Shown piece by piece: positions 31,120 to 42,136 of a stretch of 64,000 bases of DNA; the stretch's first letter is position 1; each line of letters opens with the position of its first letter. Origin of the DNA: Hevea brasiliensis (Eukaryota > Streptophyta > Magnoliopsida > Malpighiales > Euphorbiaceae). The DNA lies in contig NC_079493.1 of NCBI RefSeq assembly GCF_030052815.1, forward strand, positions 123,033,132 through 123,097,131. The letters are read 5' to 3'. The notes under the pieces were generated by a model. It was not told the DNA's origin. It searched no databases and saw only the letters and a program-made list of their open reading frames with translations. Position numbers and translations under genes: made by a program.

Positions 31120-31700
31120 GAACTAAAGGTTAATTCAGCTAAGAGACTGGGGGAATGAATCAGTGATTCAACTGGTGAGTCAATGGTTTAACCAGTGGAT
31201 CATTAAAAATTAATTAAATATAACACTTATTAATATAAATAATATAATTAATTAAATTTTGATTATTTAAAATAAAACTTTAACATTTATTAAGTTATAT
31301 TTAACAAACTTTAATAATGTTTTTAAATTTTATATAAAAGTACTAAGTAATATAATACATATAAATTTTTATAAATGTATAATTCTCTTTTTAATATTTA
31401 TAAAAGATTAAGAATATATTAAAAAATAAATATATTAAAATATAAAATATATAGCTACAAGTTAGTCCAATTGGTTTTGATTTTAAAAACATTTTATGAT
31501 ATTTTAAGTTTAATTTTTCATACAAAAAAGAGAGAAATTATTGAATAATTGAACCGAATGGATCACACCACTTCATCGGTTTAACTACTGGGTTTACCAG
31601 GTCACATCAAGTCACTTTATTATCTGATTTAATTATAAATTCAAACTGATTTAAGAGTCGATTCATTGATTCACTGATTCAATCGGTAAATTCAATCTTA
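31120..31700. repeat. MITE-like element with imperfect terminal inverted repeats
   Basis: The left part contains GAATCAGTGATTCAACTGGT; the right end, inverted, reads GAATCAGTGAATCAATGAAT. The words GGTTTAACCAGTGG (left) and CGGTTTAACTACTGGG (right) also echo each other. Between them the DNA is AT-rich with no open frame. This is consistent with a non-autonomous DNA transposon; exact ends and target duplication were not resolved. Confidence 0.45.
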
Positions 31701-32522
31701 ATTTAATAAGTATGATTTTAAGTGAAATTTTAACTAGCTTGATTGAACAAAATAACAAACATTTGGAAAAAAAAAAATGATAACTTAATACTACCAACCT
31801 TGAGCTCAACAACCCCTATGTCATAAACAATAATCGATTGGTGCTTAAGCCACATGCTACATATACATAGAGAGAGAGAGAGTTTGGTGAAATATCATTA
31901 ACGAAAATGATGTGCCCTATCCAAAATGATATATTTTTTTTTTTTTAGAATTGCGATACATTAGTAATTAGTTAAGTTATGCTTAAAAAATGGTTAAGGA
32001 AATATTATTCGCTTAAAAGATGTTAAATTGTAAGTCGTTGATAGTGATTAAATGAAGTCAATTTTTGGTTGGGAGTGAAAATTTGTCACCGATTATTTTT
32101 CACTATTTTTCAAGCATAGAGAGAAACGCAAGTTGTAGACATAAAAATTTTGGTATTGGTTGTCATGTTGCTATCTTCACCATTCTTTGTCTCTGTTATA
32201 TATATTCCCCACCCATTATCTCTTCCTACCCTCACTTTCCTTTCTAAAATTAATACTTTCTCTTAAGCAAAAGAAAAACATTTCCCTCATAATTATTAAT
32301 CTTCCCTTTATTTTTAGTTCATATATACATCCCAAAATTGACTATTTATATATCTTTCTTTCTTAGGACCTCAGCAAAATAGTCCTTTTTTTCTTTCTCC
32401 CCCTCTCTCAAAGAAAAAGGCCAAAGCCCTTTGGCCTTTTCTCCTCTCTTAGACACTCATCAAACACCTCAAGAAAACAGTTTGCTCTTCTTTTATCTTT
32501 TCTTCTATTCTCCTCTCTCAAC

Positions 32523-33293
32523 ATGACAGACAGGGTTTACCCTTCTGCTAAACCTGCCACGAATGGAGGCACCACTACTACCACCAATCCCTCTTTTCCA
32601 GCCACCAAAGCCCAACTCTACGGTGCCAACCGCCCTGCCTACCGTCCCCAACCCCAACGCCAACGCAGCCGACGCAGCGGCTGGTGTGCCTGTTGTCTCT
32701 GGCTAACCGTAATCATATTCACTCTCCTCCTCCTCGCTGCAATTGCTGGTGCCATCATCTACGTTATCTATCGTCCCCACCGGCCCACCTTCGCCGTCTC
32801 TGGCCTCAAAGTCTCCTCTCTCAACCTCACTTCATCTTCCCATCTCACCACCAATATCAACTTGAACATCACCACAAGAAACCCCAACAAGAAGCTCGTC
32901 TACATCTACAACCCTGTCACAATCTCTGTAACTACAGATAAAGATGGGATCCTTATAGGCAATGGATTGTTACCCTCTTTTGTGCATGGCACCAAGAACA
33001 CGACCTTTCTGAAAGCTTCCATCACGAGCAGTGGTCAACAGCTAGACGATACCTCTTCTAGCGAATTAAAGACAGATTTAAAGAGCAATAATGGTTTGGG
33101 TTTGAAGATAGAGTTGGAAACTAAGGTGAAAGTGAAGATGGGAGGCTTAAAGACACCGAAGGTTGGGATTAGAGTTTCCTGTGAAGGGATTAAAGCTACG
33201 GTTCCTAGTGGGAAAACGGCAACTACAGCTTCAGTATCTAAAGCTAAATGCAAGGTTGATTTGAGGATCAAGATCTGGAAATGGACTTTCTGA
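32523..33293 (+). CDS. NDR1/HIN1-like (NHL) LEA_2-domain membrane protein
   Basis: This single-exon gene encodes 256 residues ending in TGA. The N-terminal 50 residues are Pro/Thr/Arg-rich and end in a basic cluster (RPQPQRQRSRRSG). A cysteine pair then leads into a single membrane segment at about 57-81. The C-terminal 175 residues are an LEA_2 (water stress and hypersensitive response) domain with the family hallmark NPNKK at 120-124 and several N-glycosylation sites (NLTS, NITT, NTT). This is the NHL6/NHL13-like layout: a type II plasma-membrane protein with its LEA_2 domain outside the cytosol. Members act in pathogen response and ABA or osmotic-stress signalling; the exact paralogue is not settled. 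The leader is CT-rich (32380-32520), with TATA-like sequences near 32195 and 32345. The coding region is much GC-richer than its surroundings. Confidence 0.9.
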   Translation: MTDRVYPSAKPATNGGTTTTTNPSFPATKAQLYGANRPAYRPQPQRQRSRRSGWCACCLWLTVIIFTLLLLAAIAGAIIYVIYRPHRPTFAVSGLKVSSLNLTSSSHLTTNINLNITTRNPNKKLVYIYNPVTISVTTDKDGILIGNGLLPSFVHGTKNTTFLKASITSSGQQLDDTSSSELKTDLKSNNGLGLKIELETKVKVKMGGLKTPKVGIRVSCEGIKATVPSGKTATTASVSKAKCKVDLRIKIWKWTF

Positions 33294-34177
33294 GATGGAA
33301 TTAATTATTAATTCCAAGTGTTTAATTTAGAAGAGAAAAAGGTGTGATTTTTTTTTTCTTTTACTTTTTATATATTTTTCCCTCGTATATGTATAATTTC
33401 TCCTCTTTCATATGTTATACAAACTGAACATGATTGGGTGGTACAGAAAATTTATTTATATATGGATTTGAAAATTTTTGTTTATTTTTTCAAAAAATTC
33501 TCCAGCGAATTGTTTTTATTTTATTTATTATAATTAGTAACAATAACAATTACTTATTGGCACGTACGTAGATCTGACCATATACTATACTTGAATTAAT
33601 GATGAGTAACAACATGTTTTGCCCTTCGTGGAAGGGGCACCACCATCCAACAAGAATTGTTGGCTAGCTTTCAATGCAAACGTTTAATTTATTTGGTAAT
33701 TATTAATAAAGAATCAAAATATATATGAAATAAAGAAAGCAAATTGGAATACAACATAAGAAATAATCACTGGCATTACTTTGATTCCAAGCTGTGGTGG
33801 GGTCCTAAGCATAAAGCAAATACAGAGACAAAAATGAGTGATGCACAAATATTATCCCAAAGGGTAGTGGTTGTCATGTCTATCCCTAATCTAATCTGTT
33901 ACAAAACCCTAATTAAATTGTTCTTCCATATATACAGATTTATTTGGTGCATGTTGCTTTAATTTAAGGGTGTCGGTGGAGGGATTTTTTTAATTTTTGG
34001 AAGGCGAAGGCAGTAGGCGAAGGTGCAATTATTGTGGGTGCGTGCGCTTTGGCGTGGAGGCGGACGTTTCTGGTGGAAACACTTTTCTTTTCAGTCTTCC
34101 GAAGAATAACATGTGGAAAACCACACGCCAACGTTAAAATATTTTCAGTGGGGATAAATTTCAGTGATTATTTCTGA

Positions 34178-34215
<38 letters not shown>

Positions 34216-34732
34216 TAAAATTTTTAAATTTTTTATAATAAAATTTCTTTAACTCTCAATTATTAATTTTTCAGTTAGAAACTAACGTGAACAGTTTTCG
34301 TATAGCACTTGATTAATATTTTTCTCTCATCTCTTATGCAAAGTGAAATTATTCTCTTTATATATGAAAAATTATTCTTTCTATAAAAAGAAGAAGAAAT
34401 CAATTTATACATGATTTGAGAGAGAAAAAAGAAATTCTGTCTGAGTTCTATATTGATACTGTATAGATTAATTTTATATTAAAGAAATTTTATTGTGTAA
34501 AATTTAAAAATTAATAAAACTTTATGTTACATTTTTAAATCAGATGACTGTAATATTATAGTTAGGTAAATTTAAAAATAGATATCAAAATTTATCATTT
34601 TAATGGTTTCGGTGCTCACTATTTGTATTGGCCCTTGTCACCATACTACCATGTGATTGCTCTCTTCTGGATGCAAAGTGTTTGAACTTACCCAATTTCC
34701 AGTCATAAAATTAAAAATATTTGTTTTTAATG

Positions 34733-34775
<43 letters not shown>

Positions 34776-35014
34776 ATATGACAGTTTCATCTAAACTAAC
34801 ACTAGCATGAGGTTCGCAACTTGGGCCTTCGAGATTGGGCTAACAGCCCATTAATTGGCGAGACCCGTAAAAAACGTGGATGAGTAATAAGTTTGATTAA
34901 AACAAGTAAAATACCCCCAAAAATTCAAAGCTAAACCCAGCCAAAAGCCCTTCTTATGAATTGCAAGCAACACCAGCAAAAACAATCTTTCTGCATTTTC
35001 TGTGATCCTCAATT
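33294..35014. other. Intergenic region
   Basis: The first 150 bases are the likely 3' UTR of the LEA_2 gene. A GC-richer non-coding patch is at about 33960-34110. (TA)n runs are at 34181-34210 and 34735-34771. From about 34900 a leader-like stretch precedes the chaperonin relic at 35015. No intact gene is seen. Confidence 0.55.
34735..34771. repeat. (TA)n microsatellite
   Basis: About 18 TA units in intergenic DNA. A similar run lies at 34181-34210. Confidence 0.9.
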
Positions 35015-35633
35015 ATGTATGGAGCAGCTTCGAGATTAGCTTCATCGGTTGGGTACTTCTTTCCTACCAATTTCATTCCTATACTTTCCCCATTTACACC
35101 TCTCAATTATGTACAGTTCATGGCCCTCCCAAGCGAGTGATCATTTTCTTGCAGGTTGGTGGGGCTAGTGAGGCAGAAGTTGGAGAAAGAAAAGACAGGG
35201 TTACAGATGCTTTGATTGCTACGTGAGCAGCTGTGGAAGAAGGTATTGTACCAGGTAAGTTAGTTTGTTTTATTACATAAAGTTTAAGCATCTGAATGTT
35301 TCGGCATTCGGGGGTGGTGTTGCTCTCTTGTATGCTGCAAAAGCTTTGGAAGACCTTCAAGCTCAAAATGAAGACCAGAAAAGAGGCATCCAAATAATTC
35401 AGAGTGCTCTCAAGGTTTGAGATTTGTTAGTCTTTACTTGCCTCTGTTATATTTGTGGCTTTGAATTTTGGATCCGAATTGTGATCCGAAAGTTTCGCAC
35501 CAGGGACTCGATTGGGGATAAAAAGTGGTATCCCCGAGCTCGTAAAAAATATTGTAATATTCTATTACTTGCGGCGGGCGGTAGAGTTACGAGATATTCA
35601 AGAAACGCGTTAGTGTTTGGTTGATTGTATATT

Positions 35634-35664
<31 letters not shown>

Positions 35665-36550
35665 TTACAGTGCAATTTTTTCTTTTGCCTTGCTGCCCAT
35701 GGACATAGACAAAAACAATGTTATTTTTCTTATGTGATTTTGCAATTTGTGTTCGCACCTTAGATTTGCCTACTTGTTATGACATGCTTTCAAGGTTAGA
35801 AAGTTAGAAAGTTTTTGTTAAATTCGGAGAGAGAGTAGAGTTTTGCTTGCTTTCTATCTGATAATTGGTATTGGATTGCCACAGCCACCTACATACACAA
35901 TAGTTTCAAATGCTGGATTTGATGCTGCTGTCATTCTCGGAAAATTATTGGAGATGATCATAATTTGGGTGGTGATGCGGCTAAAGGTTTGCTCTTCTAG
36001 ATATTAAAAAAAAAAAAAAGATTTGATTTTGTTTGGACTTATATTAAATGTTCTTATCATTCAGAGCTGTGTTTCTGTTCTTTGCAAATTCAAGAAATTT
36101 CTTTGTTATTTTGGTTTTCAATGGACTGCAACAGTGGATAAAAATTCGAATAGCTTAATTAAGGGAGGGTATAGGGTACTCCCGATTGAAAATAAATTTG
36201 GATGTGTAGATTCATAATTGCATGAAAATACCTACCTACTATAAATTTGATGTTCATTGCCCGTTCAGTTATGATGATAGTGAAAAACAGGTGAATATGT
36301 CGATATGGTCAAGGCTGGAATCATAGATCCCCTCAAAGTTGTCAGGACAGCCCTAGTGGATGCTGCCAGGTGAATGTCATTTTATAAAAATTGTTCGTGT
36401 AAATTATCTGTATTTCACAGCTAAGCTCTTTTTCCTCTCCATTTCAGTGTTTCATTGCTATTGACAACTACCGATGCAGCAATTGTGGATAATGCAAATG
36501 AGAAAAAACATCCTAGCCGAATGCCAAACAAGGATGATATGGATTATTAG
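35015..36550 (+). pseudogene. Mitochondrial chaperonin CPN60 (HSP60) relic with introns
   Basis: A start-like segment at 35015 (MYGAASRLASSVG) resembles a mitochondrial CPN60 presequence. The body of the protein is missing. Sequence then resumes with C-terminal exons: 35155-35254 (VGGASEAEVGERKDRVTDAL, then an in-frame TGA), about 35305-35414 ([18 protein letters not shown]), about 35883-35990 (YTIVSNAGFDAAVILGKLL, then a frameshift), 36291-36369 (GEYVDMVKAGIIDPLKVV) and 36448-36550 (SLLLTTTDAAIVDNANEK, ending DDMDY and TAG). Introns are kept, so this is a duplicated genomic copy, not a processed one. The acceptor near 35300 is degraded. Functional CPN60 folds proteins in the mitochondrial matrix; this copy cannot. 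Confidence 0.85.
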
Positions 36551-36936
36551 ATAAACTAAATGTGAGAGCTGATTTTTCAAGTTTCAAGCGATACGTGTAC
36601 CATAATACAAGGATATATTCATTCTTGAAAACTGAAACTCTTACATGGAAACCAAGATTTTAAATTTTGACACAAGGTGATTGAAATCCTTTCAAGTCAT
36701 GCGTACAGATCCACATCAATCGCTGTGTTGTTTCAGGCAGTAAAAATGGGAACAATATAAATGGAATTTTAAGTGTTGAAACAATGTGATGAAACTTTGA
36801 TGATGTTTTATTTTGTCAATAATGCTTAATTCTACTGATGGGGACTGGGGAGAACCAGATTAGTCAAGATTTCAAAGAATACCCACAACTTATTTGGTAG
36901 ATGAGTCTGATTTAAATGGCTGGAATGATGTCAAGA

Positions 36937-37205
36937 ACGGATTTTCTGCTATCTGATGGCCATGGCCTGGGTGTGATTTCAATAATGAATACGGCTGGGA
37001 TTGGTAAATCCACCATTGCTCAACTTGTTTTCAATGACAATAGAGTAGAAGATCAATTTGAACTCAGAGCATGGGTCTGCATTTCAGATTAATTTGATGT
37101 CAGATTACTTTTGAGAAGTTGGGTCGGAGGACTCCCGTGACTAGGACTTTCAATCACGTTCAACTTGAGCTAAAGGAGAAACTGATGAAAAAGAACTTCT
37201 TACTT
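36937..37205 (+). pseudogene. NB-ARC (NBS-LRR resistance gene) fragment
   Basis: The frame reads FLLSDGHGLGVISI, then a P-loop-like TAGIGKSTIAQLVFND, then RVEDQFELRAWVCISD, then a stop, then FDV. Further on, in another frame, ELKEKLMKKNFLLVL is the start of the kinase-2 motif. This order is that of CC-type NB-ARC immune receptors. The first P-loop glycine region is altered (GMGG to NTAG), the frame is broken, and the match ends abruptly at 37205 against AT-rich DNA. It begins about 390 bases after the chaperonin relic. Confidence 0.8.
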
Positions 37206-37612
37206 GTTTTAAAATAACTAAATTTTAGGTTTAAATAATAATATTTTATAATAAGAATATTTAAAATAAAATTTTCGTAATAATAAAATTATTTATAAGA
37301 ATAAAAAATATATTCTGATATCTTAAAATTTTATAACACAATAAATAAAGAAAATTTATTACACTTTTATCATTTAAAAAATCATAAAATATACAAAAAA
37401 AATTAATAATATAATTTAATAGATTAATAAAATAAATTATTCATATAAATTGTTGTTCACATCACAATATAATAAAATATAATAAAATAAATTATTATTA
37501 TTTTTTCTTAAATATTATTATTTAAATTATTTTAAAATTAATATATTTATATATCGTTACTTATATAATTAATTAATACAAAAATTAATTATATTTATTA
37601 TAATATTGATTA

Positions 37613-37645
<33 letters not shown>

Positions 37646-37809
37646 GTCTTTGTTACAATAAATTTTCTTTAAATTAATTTAAATTTTATTTAAAATTAAA
37701 ACACATCTAATAATTTATATAATTAATTAATAAATTAATTATTAATTACTATAAATTTTTAATATAACTATATTAATATTTTTTTTTAATAATTTAAGTT
37801 ATTTTTTTT

Positions 37810-37849
<40 letters not shown>

Positions 37850-38428
37850 ACGGTCCGACATAATACAACCACAATAATATCCACGAGGAAAGACGCTCCT
37901 CCTTTCTTCCTCATCCTCGTAGTCGCTGGCGGTGTCCTATAAATGGGTCTTTCTCCTCGACGCCTTTGTTATCTTCCTCCTCATCAATCATTTCATCATC
38001 CTCTTTGTTGTCGTGTTGTTTCTCATCAACCTCTTCGTCAGACAGTTTTTGGCTTTGATTGGCAGATGGAAGCCATAACTGCATAGGATCCACAAACCCT
38101 AGGACTGAAACTACACGAGAGCCTTTCTTCCTCGGATTGTTTAATGGCGGCATCAAAGCCTATATTTATACCTGGCAGAGATTGGGCCATGCTAGGTTTG
38201 ATTTCGAGCTATGAATTTTTATTTACATTCGGGCTTCTTTCATCCGACACAACAAGTCAATAGTTTGTTATTTGGGCTGGACTAGAAAAAATAAGTAAAT
38301 AAAGCCGAATCTCTTTGTTGTCTTCCTCATCATCCTTTGGCTTCTTCAAGAGTGATTTACGAGCATAAGATTAATTATTCCTCTTCATGATTCATGCTGC
38401 AGCTTTTATTGATGAATAATTCATCTTC
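37206..38428. other. AT-rich spacer before the PPR gene
   Basis: Positions 37206-37860 are extremely AT-rich with (ATT)n runs at about 37617-37646 and 37817-37850. A short acidic open frame on the minus strand (37911-38156) is listed separately. The last 200 bases are the presumed promoter and leader of the PPR gene. Confidence 0.6.
37911..38156 (-). CDS. Short acidic open frame, hypothetical
   Basis: 81 codons, starting MMPPLNNPRKKGSR, then an acidic stretch with repeated Glu/Asp (EEVDEKQ, DDEMIDEEEDNKG). I do not recognise a family. It reads away from the PPR gene and its start is about 270 bases from the PPR ATG, so the two could share a promoter region. The acidic run comes from GA-rich codons, so this may be a chance frame or the first exon of a gene whose remainder is lost in the AT-rich stretch beyond. 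Confidence 0.2.
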   Translation of the reverse strand: MMPPLNNPRKKGSRVVSVLGFVDPMQLWLPSANQSQKLSDEEVDEKQHDNKEDDEMIDEEEDNKGVEEKDPFIGHRQRLRG

Positions 38429-40612
38429 ATGCTTCATGCTGCAGCTTTTCAACGTCTCGCATCCATACCTTCTCGAATTCATAATTTCCCTTCAAATCTC
38501 AGCTGTCCAATCTCTCTACTCCATCGTCAAACCCACAGCACAGAATATCAACCCTCCAGTGAGCTTCTTGATTTTTTTGATCACCTTCTTCAGCAATGCA
38601 TCGTTGTTGATCGCTGCAAACAAATCCATACCCATGTCATCGTCACTGGTTGCTGTTGCTCTGCTTTCTTGGCTGCCCGTATTATATCTGTCTATGGTCG
38701 TTTTGGGCTCCTCTTTGATGCCCACAAAGTTTTTAACAGCGCCCCTTTTGAGGGCGTCTCGAATTTGCTTTTGTGGAATTCAATTTTGAGAGCTAATGTT
38801 TCTAATGAGAACTATGAAAATGCCCTTAAGCTGTATGTTAGAATGAGAAGGGCTGGAGTTTTTGGGGATGGGTTTACTTTTCCTTTGGTTTTAAGGGCAT
38901 GCGCTTATATGGGAAATCCTATTTTCTGCAAAATAGTTCATGGGCATGCCTTAGAAATGGGTTTTCAGAATCATCTTCATGTTGGCAATGAGTTGATGGG
39001 CATGTATGCGAAATTGGGTCAAATGAGAGATGCCCACAATGTGTTTGATAGAATGGGTGTAAGAAGCTATATTTCCTGGAATACGATGGTTTCGGGATAT
39101 GCCTTTAATTATGACTGCAATGGTGCTCTTGAGATTTTTAAAAGGATGCAGTCTGAAGGTTTGGAGCCAAATCTTGTGACATGGACATCACTTATGTCAA
39201 GCCATGCACGTTCTGGTTGGCTTAAGGAAACTATGGAGTTGTTTGATTTGATAAGGATGAGAGGAATTGAGGTGAGTGCTGAAGCACTTGCTGTGGTGTT
39301 ATCAGTTTGTGCTGATTTGGGTGTATTTTATCGGGGTACGGTGATTCATGGATTTGTCATTAAGGGTGGGTTTGAAGATTACTCATTTGTGAAGAATGCA
39401 TTATTATGTGTGTATGGGAAGCATGGAGATGTAAATAGTGCGAATAACTTGTTTCTGGAAATGAAAAATAAGAGTATAGCGAGTTGGAATGCCTTGATAA
39501 CGTCACATGCAGACGCTGGTTTATGTGATGAGGCTCTTGAAATATTTTCACAGCTGGAGAGATCAGAAGATTGTCCGACATTGAGGCCTAATGTGGTAAG
39601 TTGGAGTGCCGTAATTGATGGTTTTGCTTCCCAGGGGCGAGGAGGGGAAGCTTTGGAACTTTTTCGAAGAATGCAGTTTGCTAAAGTACTGGCAAACGCT
39701 GTGACAATTTCTACCATTTTATCAGTTTGTGCAGAATTACCTGCTCTGCATCTTGGTAGGGAAATTCATGGCCATGTGATTAGAGCATTGATGGACAACA
39801 ACATTCTGGTGGAAAATGGCTTGGTTAATATGTACACTAAGTGTGGATGTCTCAGAGAAGGGTACATGGTATTTGAGAAAATTGAGAAGAGAGATTTAAT
39901 CTCGTGGAACTCTATGATCACAGGGTATGGGATGCATGGACTTGGTGTAAAAGCTCTGGAAACTTTTGATCAAATGATTAAATTGGCATTCAAGCCGGAT
40001 GGGGTTACTTTTGTTGCTATTATTTCTGCTTGTGGTCATGCTGGACTTGTTCCTGAGGGTCGTAGGCTTTTTGATCAGATGCTTAGGGAGTATAGGATTG
40101 AACCCCAGATGGAGCATTATGCTTGCATGGTTGATCTCCTAGGCCGTGCAGGGTTATTACAAGAAGCAAGTGAAATTGTCAAAAATATGCCACTAGAGCC
40201 CAATGCTTGTGTCTGGGGTGCTCTTTTGAACTCTTGTAGAATGCATAACAATACAAAAGTGGCAGGAGAAACTGCCTCCCATATTTTTAGTCTCAACCTG
40301 CGGGAAACGACGGGGAATTACATGCTGCTTTCTAATATATATGCTGCAAGTGGTAGATGGAAGGATTCTGCAACAGTGAGAGCGTCGGCAAGAGTAAAGG
40401 GTTTAAGGAAGTATCCTGGACAGAGTTGGATTAAGGTGAAGAAAAATGTTTATATCTTCTCTGCAGGGAACAACACGCAAAAGGGTTTGGAGAAAGTTTC
40501 TGGGATTGTTGAGGCATTGACACTACAAATGGAGAGTGAAGAATATGTTCACAGTAATACTATCATTCCACAAGACGTGGATGAGGTAGCTAGATTGACG
40601 ATGTGGGGATAA
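38429..40612 (+). CDS. Pentatricopeptide repeat protein, PLS class, E-type
   Basis: An intronless gene of 727 codons. About residues 1-45 look like an organellar targeting region (Arg/Ser-rich, few acidic residues). From about residue 55 there is a run of P, L and S repeats, with typical phrases KQIHTHVIVTG, LLLWNSILRA, ISWNTMVSGY, SWNALITSH, SWSAVIDGF, WNSMITGYGMHG and GVTFVAIISACGHAGLV. The tail has the E and E+ motifs (ACVWGALLNSCRMH, YMLLSNIYAASGRWKD, GQSWIKV) but no DYW deaminase domain. Such proteins bind single-stranded RNA in mitochondria or chloroplasts, usually as C-to-U editing specificity factors that recruit a deaminase. The layout and wording recall Arabidopsis At1g17630, which is my best but unverified match. 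The start at 38429 is the first ATG of this frame; an earlier ATG at 38412 is out of frame. Confidence 0.92.
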   Translation: MLHAAAFQRLASIPSRIHNFPSNLSCPISLLHRQTHSTEYQPSSELLDFFDHLLQQCIVVDRCKQIHTHVIVTGCCCSAFLAARIISVYGRFGLLFDAHKVFNSAPFEGVSNLLLWNSILRANVSNENYENALKLYVRMRRAGVFGDGFTFPLVLRACAYMGNPIFCKIVHGHALEMGFQNHLHVGNELMGMYAKLGQMRDAHNVFDRMGVRSYISWNTMVSGYAFNYDCNGALEIFKRMQSEGLEPNLVTWTSLMSSHARSGWLKETMELFDLIRMRGIEVSAEALAVVLSVCADLGVFYRGTVIHGFVIKGGFEDYSFVKNALLCVYGKHGDVNSANNLFLEMKNKSIASWNALITSHADAGLCDEALEIFSQLERSEDCPTLRPNVVSWSAVIDGFASQGRGGEALELFRRMQFAKVLANAVTISTILSVCAELPALHLGREIHGHVIRALMDNNILVENGLVNMYTKCGCLREGYMVFEKIEKRDLISWNSMITGYGMHGLGVKALETFDQMIKLAFKPDGVTFVAIISACGHAGLVPEGRRLFDQMLREYRIEPQMEHYACMVDLLGRAGLLQEASEIVKNMPLEPNACVWGALLNSCRMHNNTKVAGETASHIFSLNLRETTGNYMLLSNIYAASGRWKDSATVRASARVKGLRKYPGQSWIKVKKNVYIFSAGNNTQKGLEKVSGIVEALTLQMESEEYVHSNTIIPQDVDEVARLTMWG

Positions 40613-41380
40613 AAAAAATTCTAGCTTTTCCTGGTTTTATTTTTGCACTGGCTTGAATTAAATTATACCTCAGTTCCAAATTAGTTTAATTTTTGGAATG
40701 CAGGAGACCTCCCATTGTTTCTGCAGCTAATGGTAGTCCATTTATCACTACCAAACACAGTAGCGTGGACAAAATGTCTTTGGTTTTTCGTCGACCGGTG
40801 CTATCGACAACAAACTCATATAACAGAAATAAATTTATTACGACTCCCTACGTAAAATCCAAAATAAATAAATAAATAAAATTGTTCTAATTTAGTTTTT
40901 AATTTGCAATATATATCATCTAACAACAATATAAAATAAATAAAAAATACTTATTTCTTCTGCATAAAGATCATTGTCCATGATCAAATGATTGAATTCT
41001 CATACAAATTTCCAAATTGAAAGCATATTTTTCAAATCTCATCTTCTAAGCCTAAAAGAGATTTGCAGCATTCTTTTATATTTGATGTCCATTAATCTTG
41101 GTCATATATCATTAAACGAAGCTAATGATCAATTAATGCTTACAACTCCTGTTTAGATCTGCTTTACATCCAGGGAAAATCAGAGCTGTGTAATTTTTTT
41201 TTCCTTTTACAGCTCTAAGACATTGAAAACCCAGAAACAGTAGCACTTATCAATCTCCTAGAATGTGATATGGAACACAAACCTACCTTCGACAAAACAA
41301 ATTAAGATATGGGCATTTCTTTCTTCTTCTTATTCCTCCTCCTCTTTGCATGTACGGTTAACAAGAATAAGTATTCTTCT
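40613..41380. other. Spacer between convergent PPR and LOB-domain genes
   Basis: It holds the 3' UTRs of two genes that run towards each other. AT-rich with short simple runs; a 60-codon frame at 40693 has no family features. No further gene is seen. Confidence 0.6.
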
Positions 41381-42136
41381 TCATGATGATATAACTAACT
41401 GTGTCGATGGTACAAACTTCCTTTCAACTAACTCTTCAGGCTCAAACTTGACGTCGTTTATGTCAAGAAGTGGCTTGATATCGTCGCATTCATTAACATA
41501 AGGCTGCTTGACATTATGCAAGGATGGCGATGATGATGATGAAACAACGTGAGTAGAATCCTGGATGGTCAAGGCTGCAGTTTCATTGACAAGGTGTTCT
41601 TGCAGTTGTTGATCATGATCTGGAACCACAAATTCTTGTTCCTCTTCTTGCGTTTGTGGATAATGATATTGCATCATCGTGGGATCATAAATATCCAAAG
41701 AATCTTGATTAACAATCTCACATTCAAGCGTTGTTGAATCATCGGTTTCTAGCATCTGGAAGTGAGTTTGTTGGTGAGCTTGAGCTCGACAAATGGCTAG
41801 TTGATGAAGAACAAGATCAAGCTCAGCCTTGTGGTATTCGATTTGGCGTTGAAGCTCACGAATGATTCGATAACAGCCTCCAACGGGATCACTGGCCCGA
41901 ACATCTGATTGGAAAATGATAGTTCGCATAGCTTCGTCCTTGTCAGGTTGGCTTAGGGGTTTGATGATTTTGGTTATGTTGCTAACACCAAACAATTTAT
42001 GGGCATTGAGGAATTGTCTTTGGCGATCATGAGGGAAATAAGGAGCGAGAATACAGTCAGGAGCGCACTTCCTACGCTGGTATTTGCAGGCAGCACAAGC
42101 TTGGGTGGTGCCGTTGCCAATCCTTGGAATGCTCAT
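41381..42136 (-). CDS. LOB-domain (LBD/AS2) transcription factor, LBD22-like
   Basis: From the ATG at 42136 the protein has 251 residues. The zinc-binding LOB block CX2CX6CX3C is CAACKYQRRKCAPDC at 14-28. The GAS block follows (FLNAHKLFGVSNITKIIKPL), then a DPVGGCYR turn and a leucine-rich helix (IIRELQRQIEYHKAELDLVL) for dimerisation. The C-terminal half is Gln/Glu/Asp-rich and probably regulatory. LBD proteins are nuclear DNA-binding factors of lateral-organ and pollen development. The NAHKLFGVSNITK wording suggests the LBD22/LBD27 side of the family, stated with moderate confidence. The open frame extends 64 codons upstream to 42328; I prefer the internal start because the extension is low-complexity (Pro/Thr/His/Gln) and LOB domains normally sit near the N-terminus. 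Confidence 0.9.
   Translation of the reverse strand: MSIPRIGNGTTQACAACKYQRRKCAPDCILAPYFPHDRQRQFLNAHKLFGVSNITKIIKPLSQPDKDEAMRTIIFQSDVRASDPVGGCYRIIRELQRQIEYHKAELDLVLHQLAICRAQAHQQTHFQMLETDDSTTLECEIVNQDSLDIYDPTMMQYHYPQTQEEEQEFVVPDHDQQLQEHLVNETAALTIQDSTHVVSSSSSPSLHNVKQPYVNECDDIKPLLDINDVKFEPEELVERKFVPSTQLVISS

Larger units (their letters stand above)
28087..32522. other. Long intergenic region with repeats
   Basis: No intact gene is seen. Items within it: a diverged direct duplication of a GC-richer island (28783-28941 and 29332-29475), AT-rich palindromes near 29715-29930 (an 18-base stem AAATTTCTTAATTTTTT with its inverse), a MITE-like element at 31120-31700, a (GA)n run near 31869-31884, and the pyrimidine-rich leader and promoter of the LEA_2 gene from about 32190. 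Confidence 0.55.
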
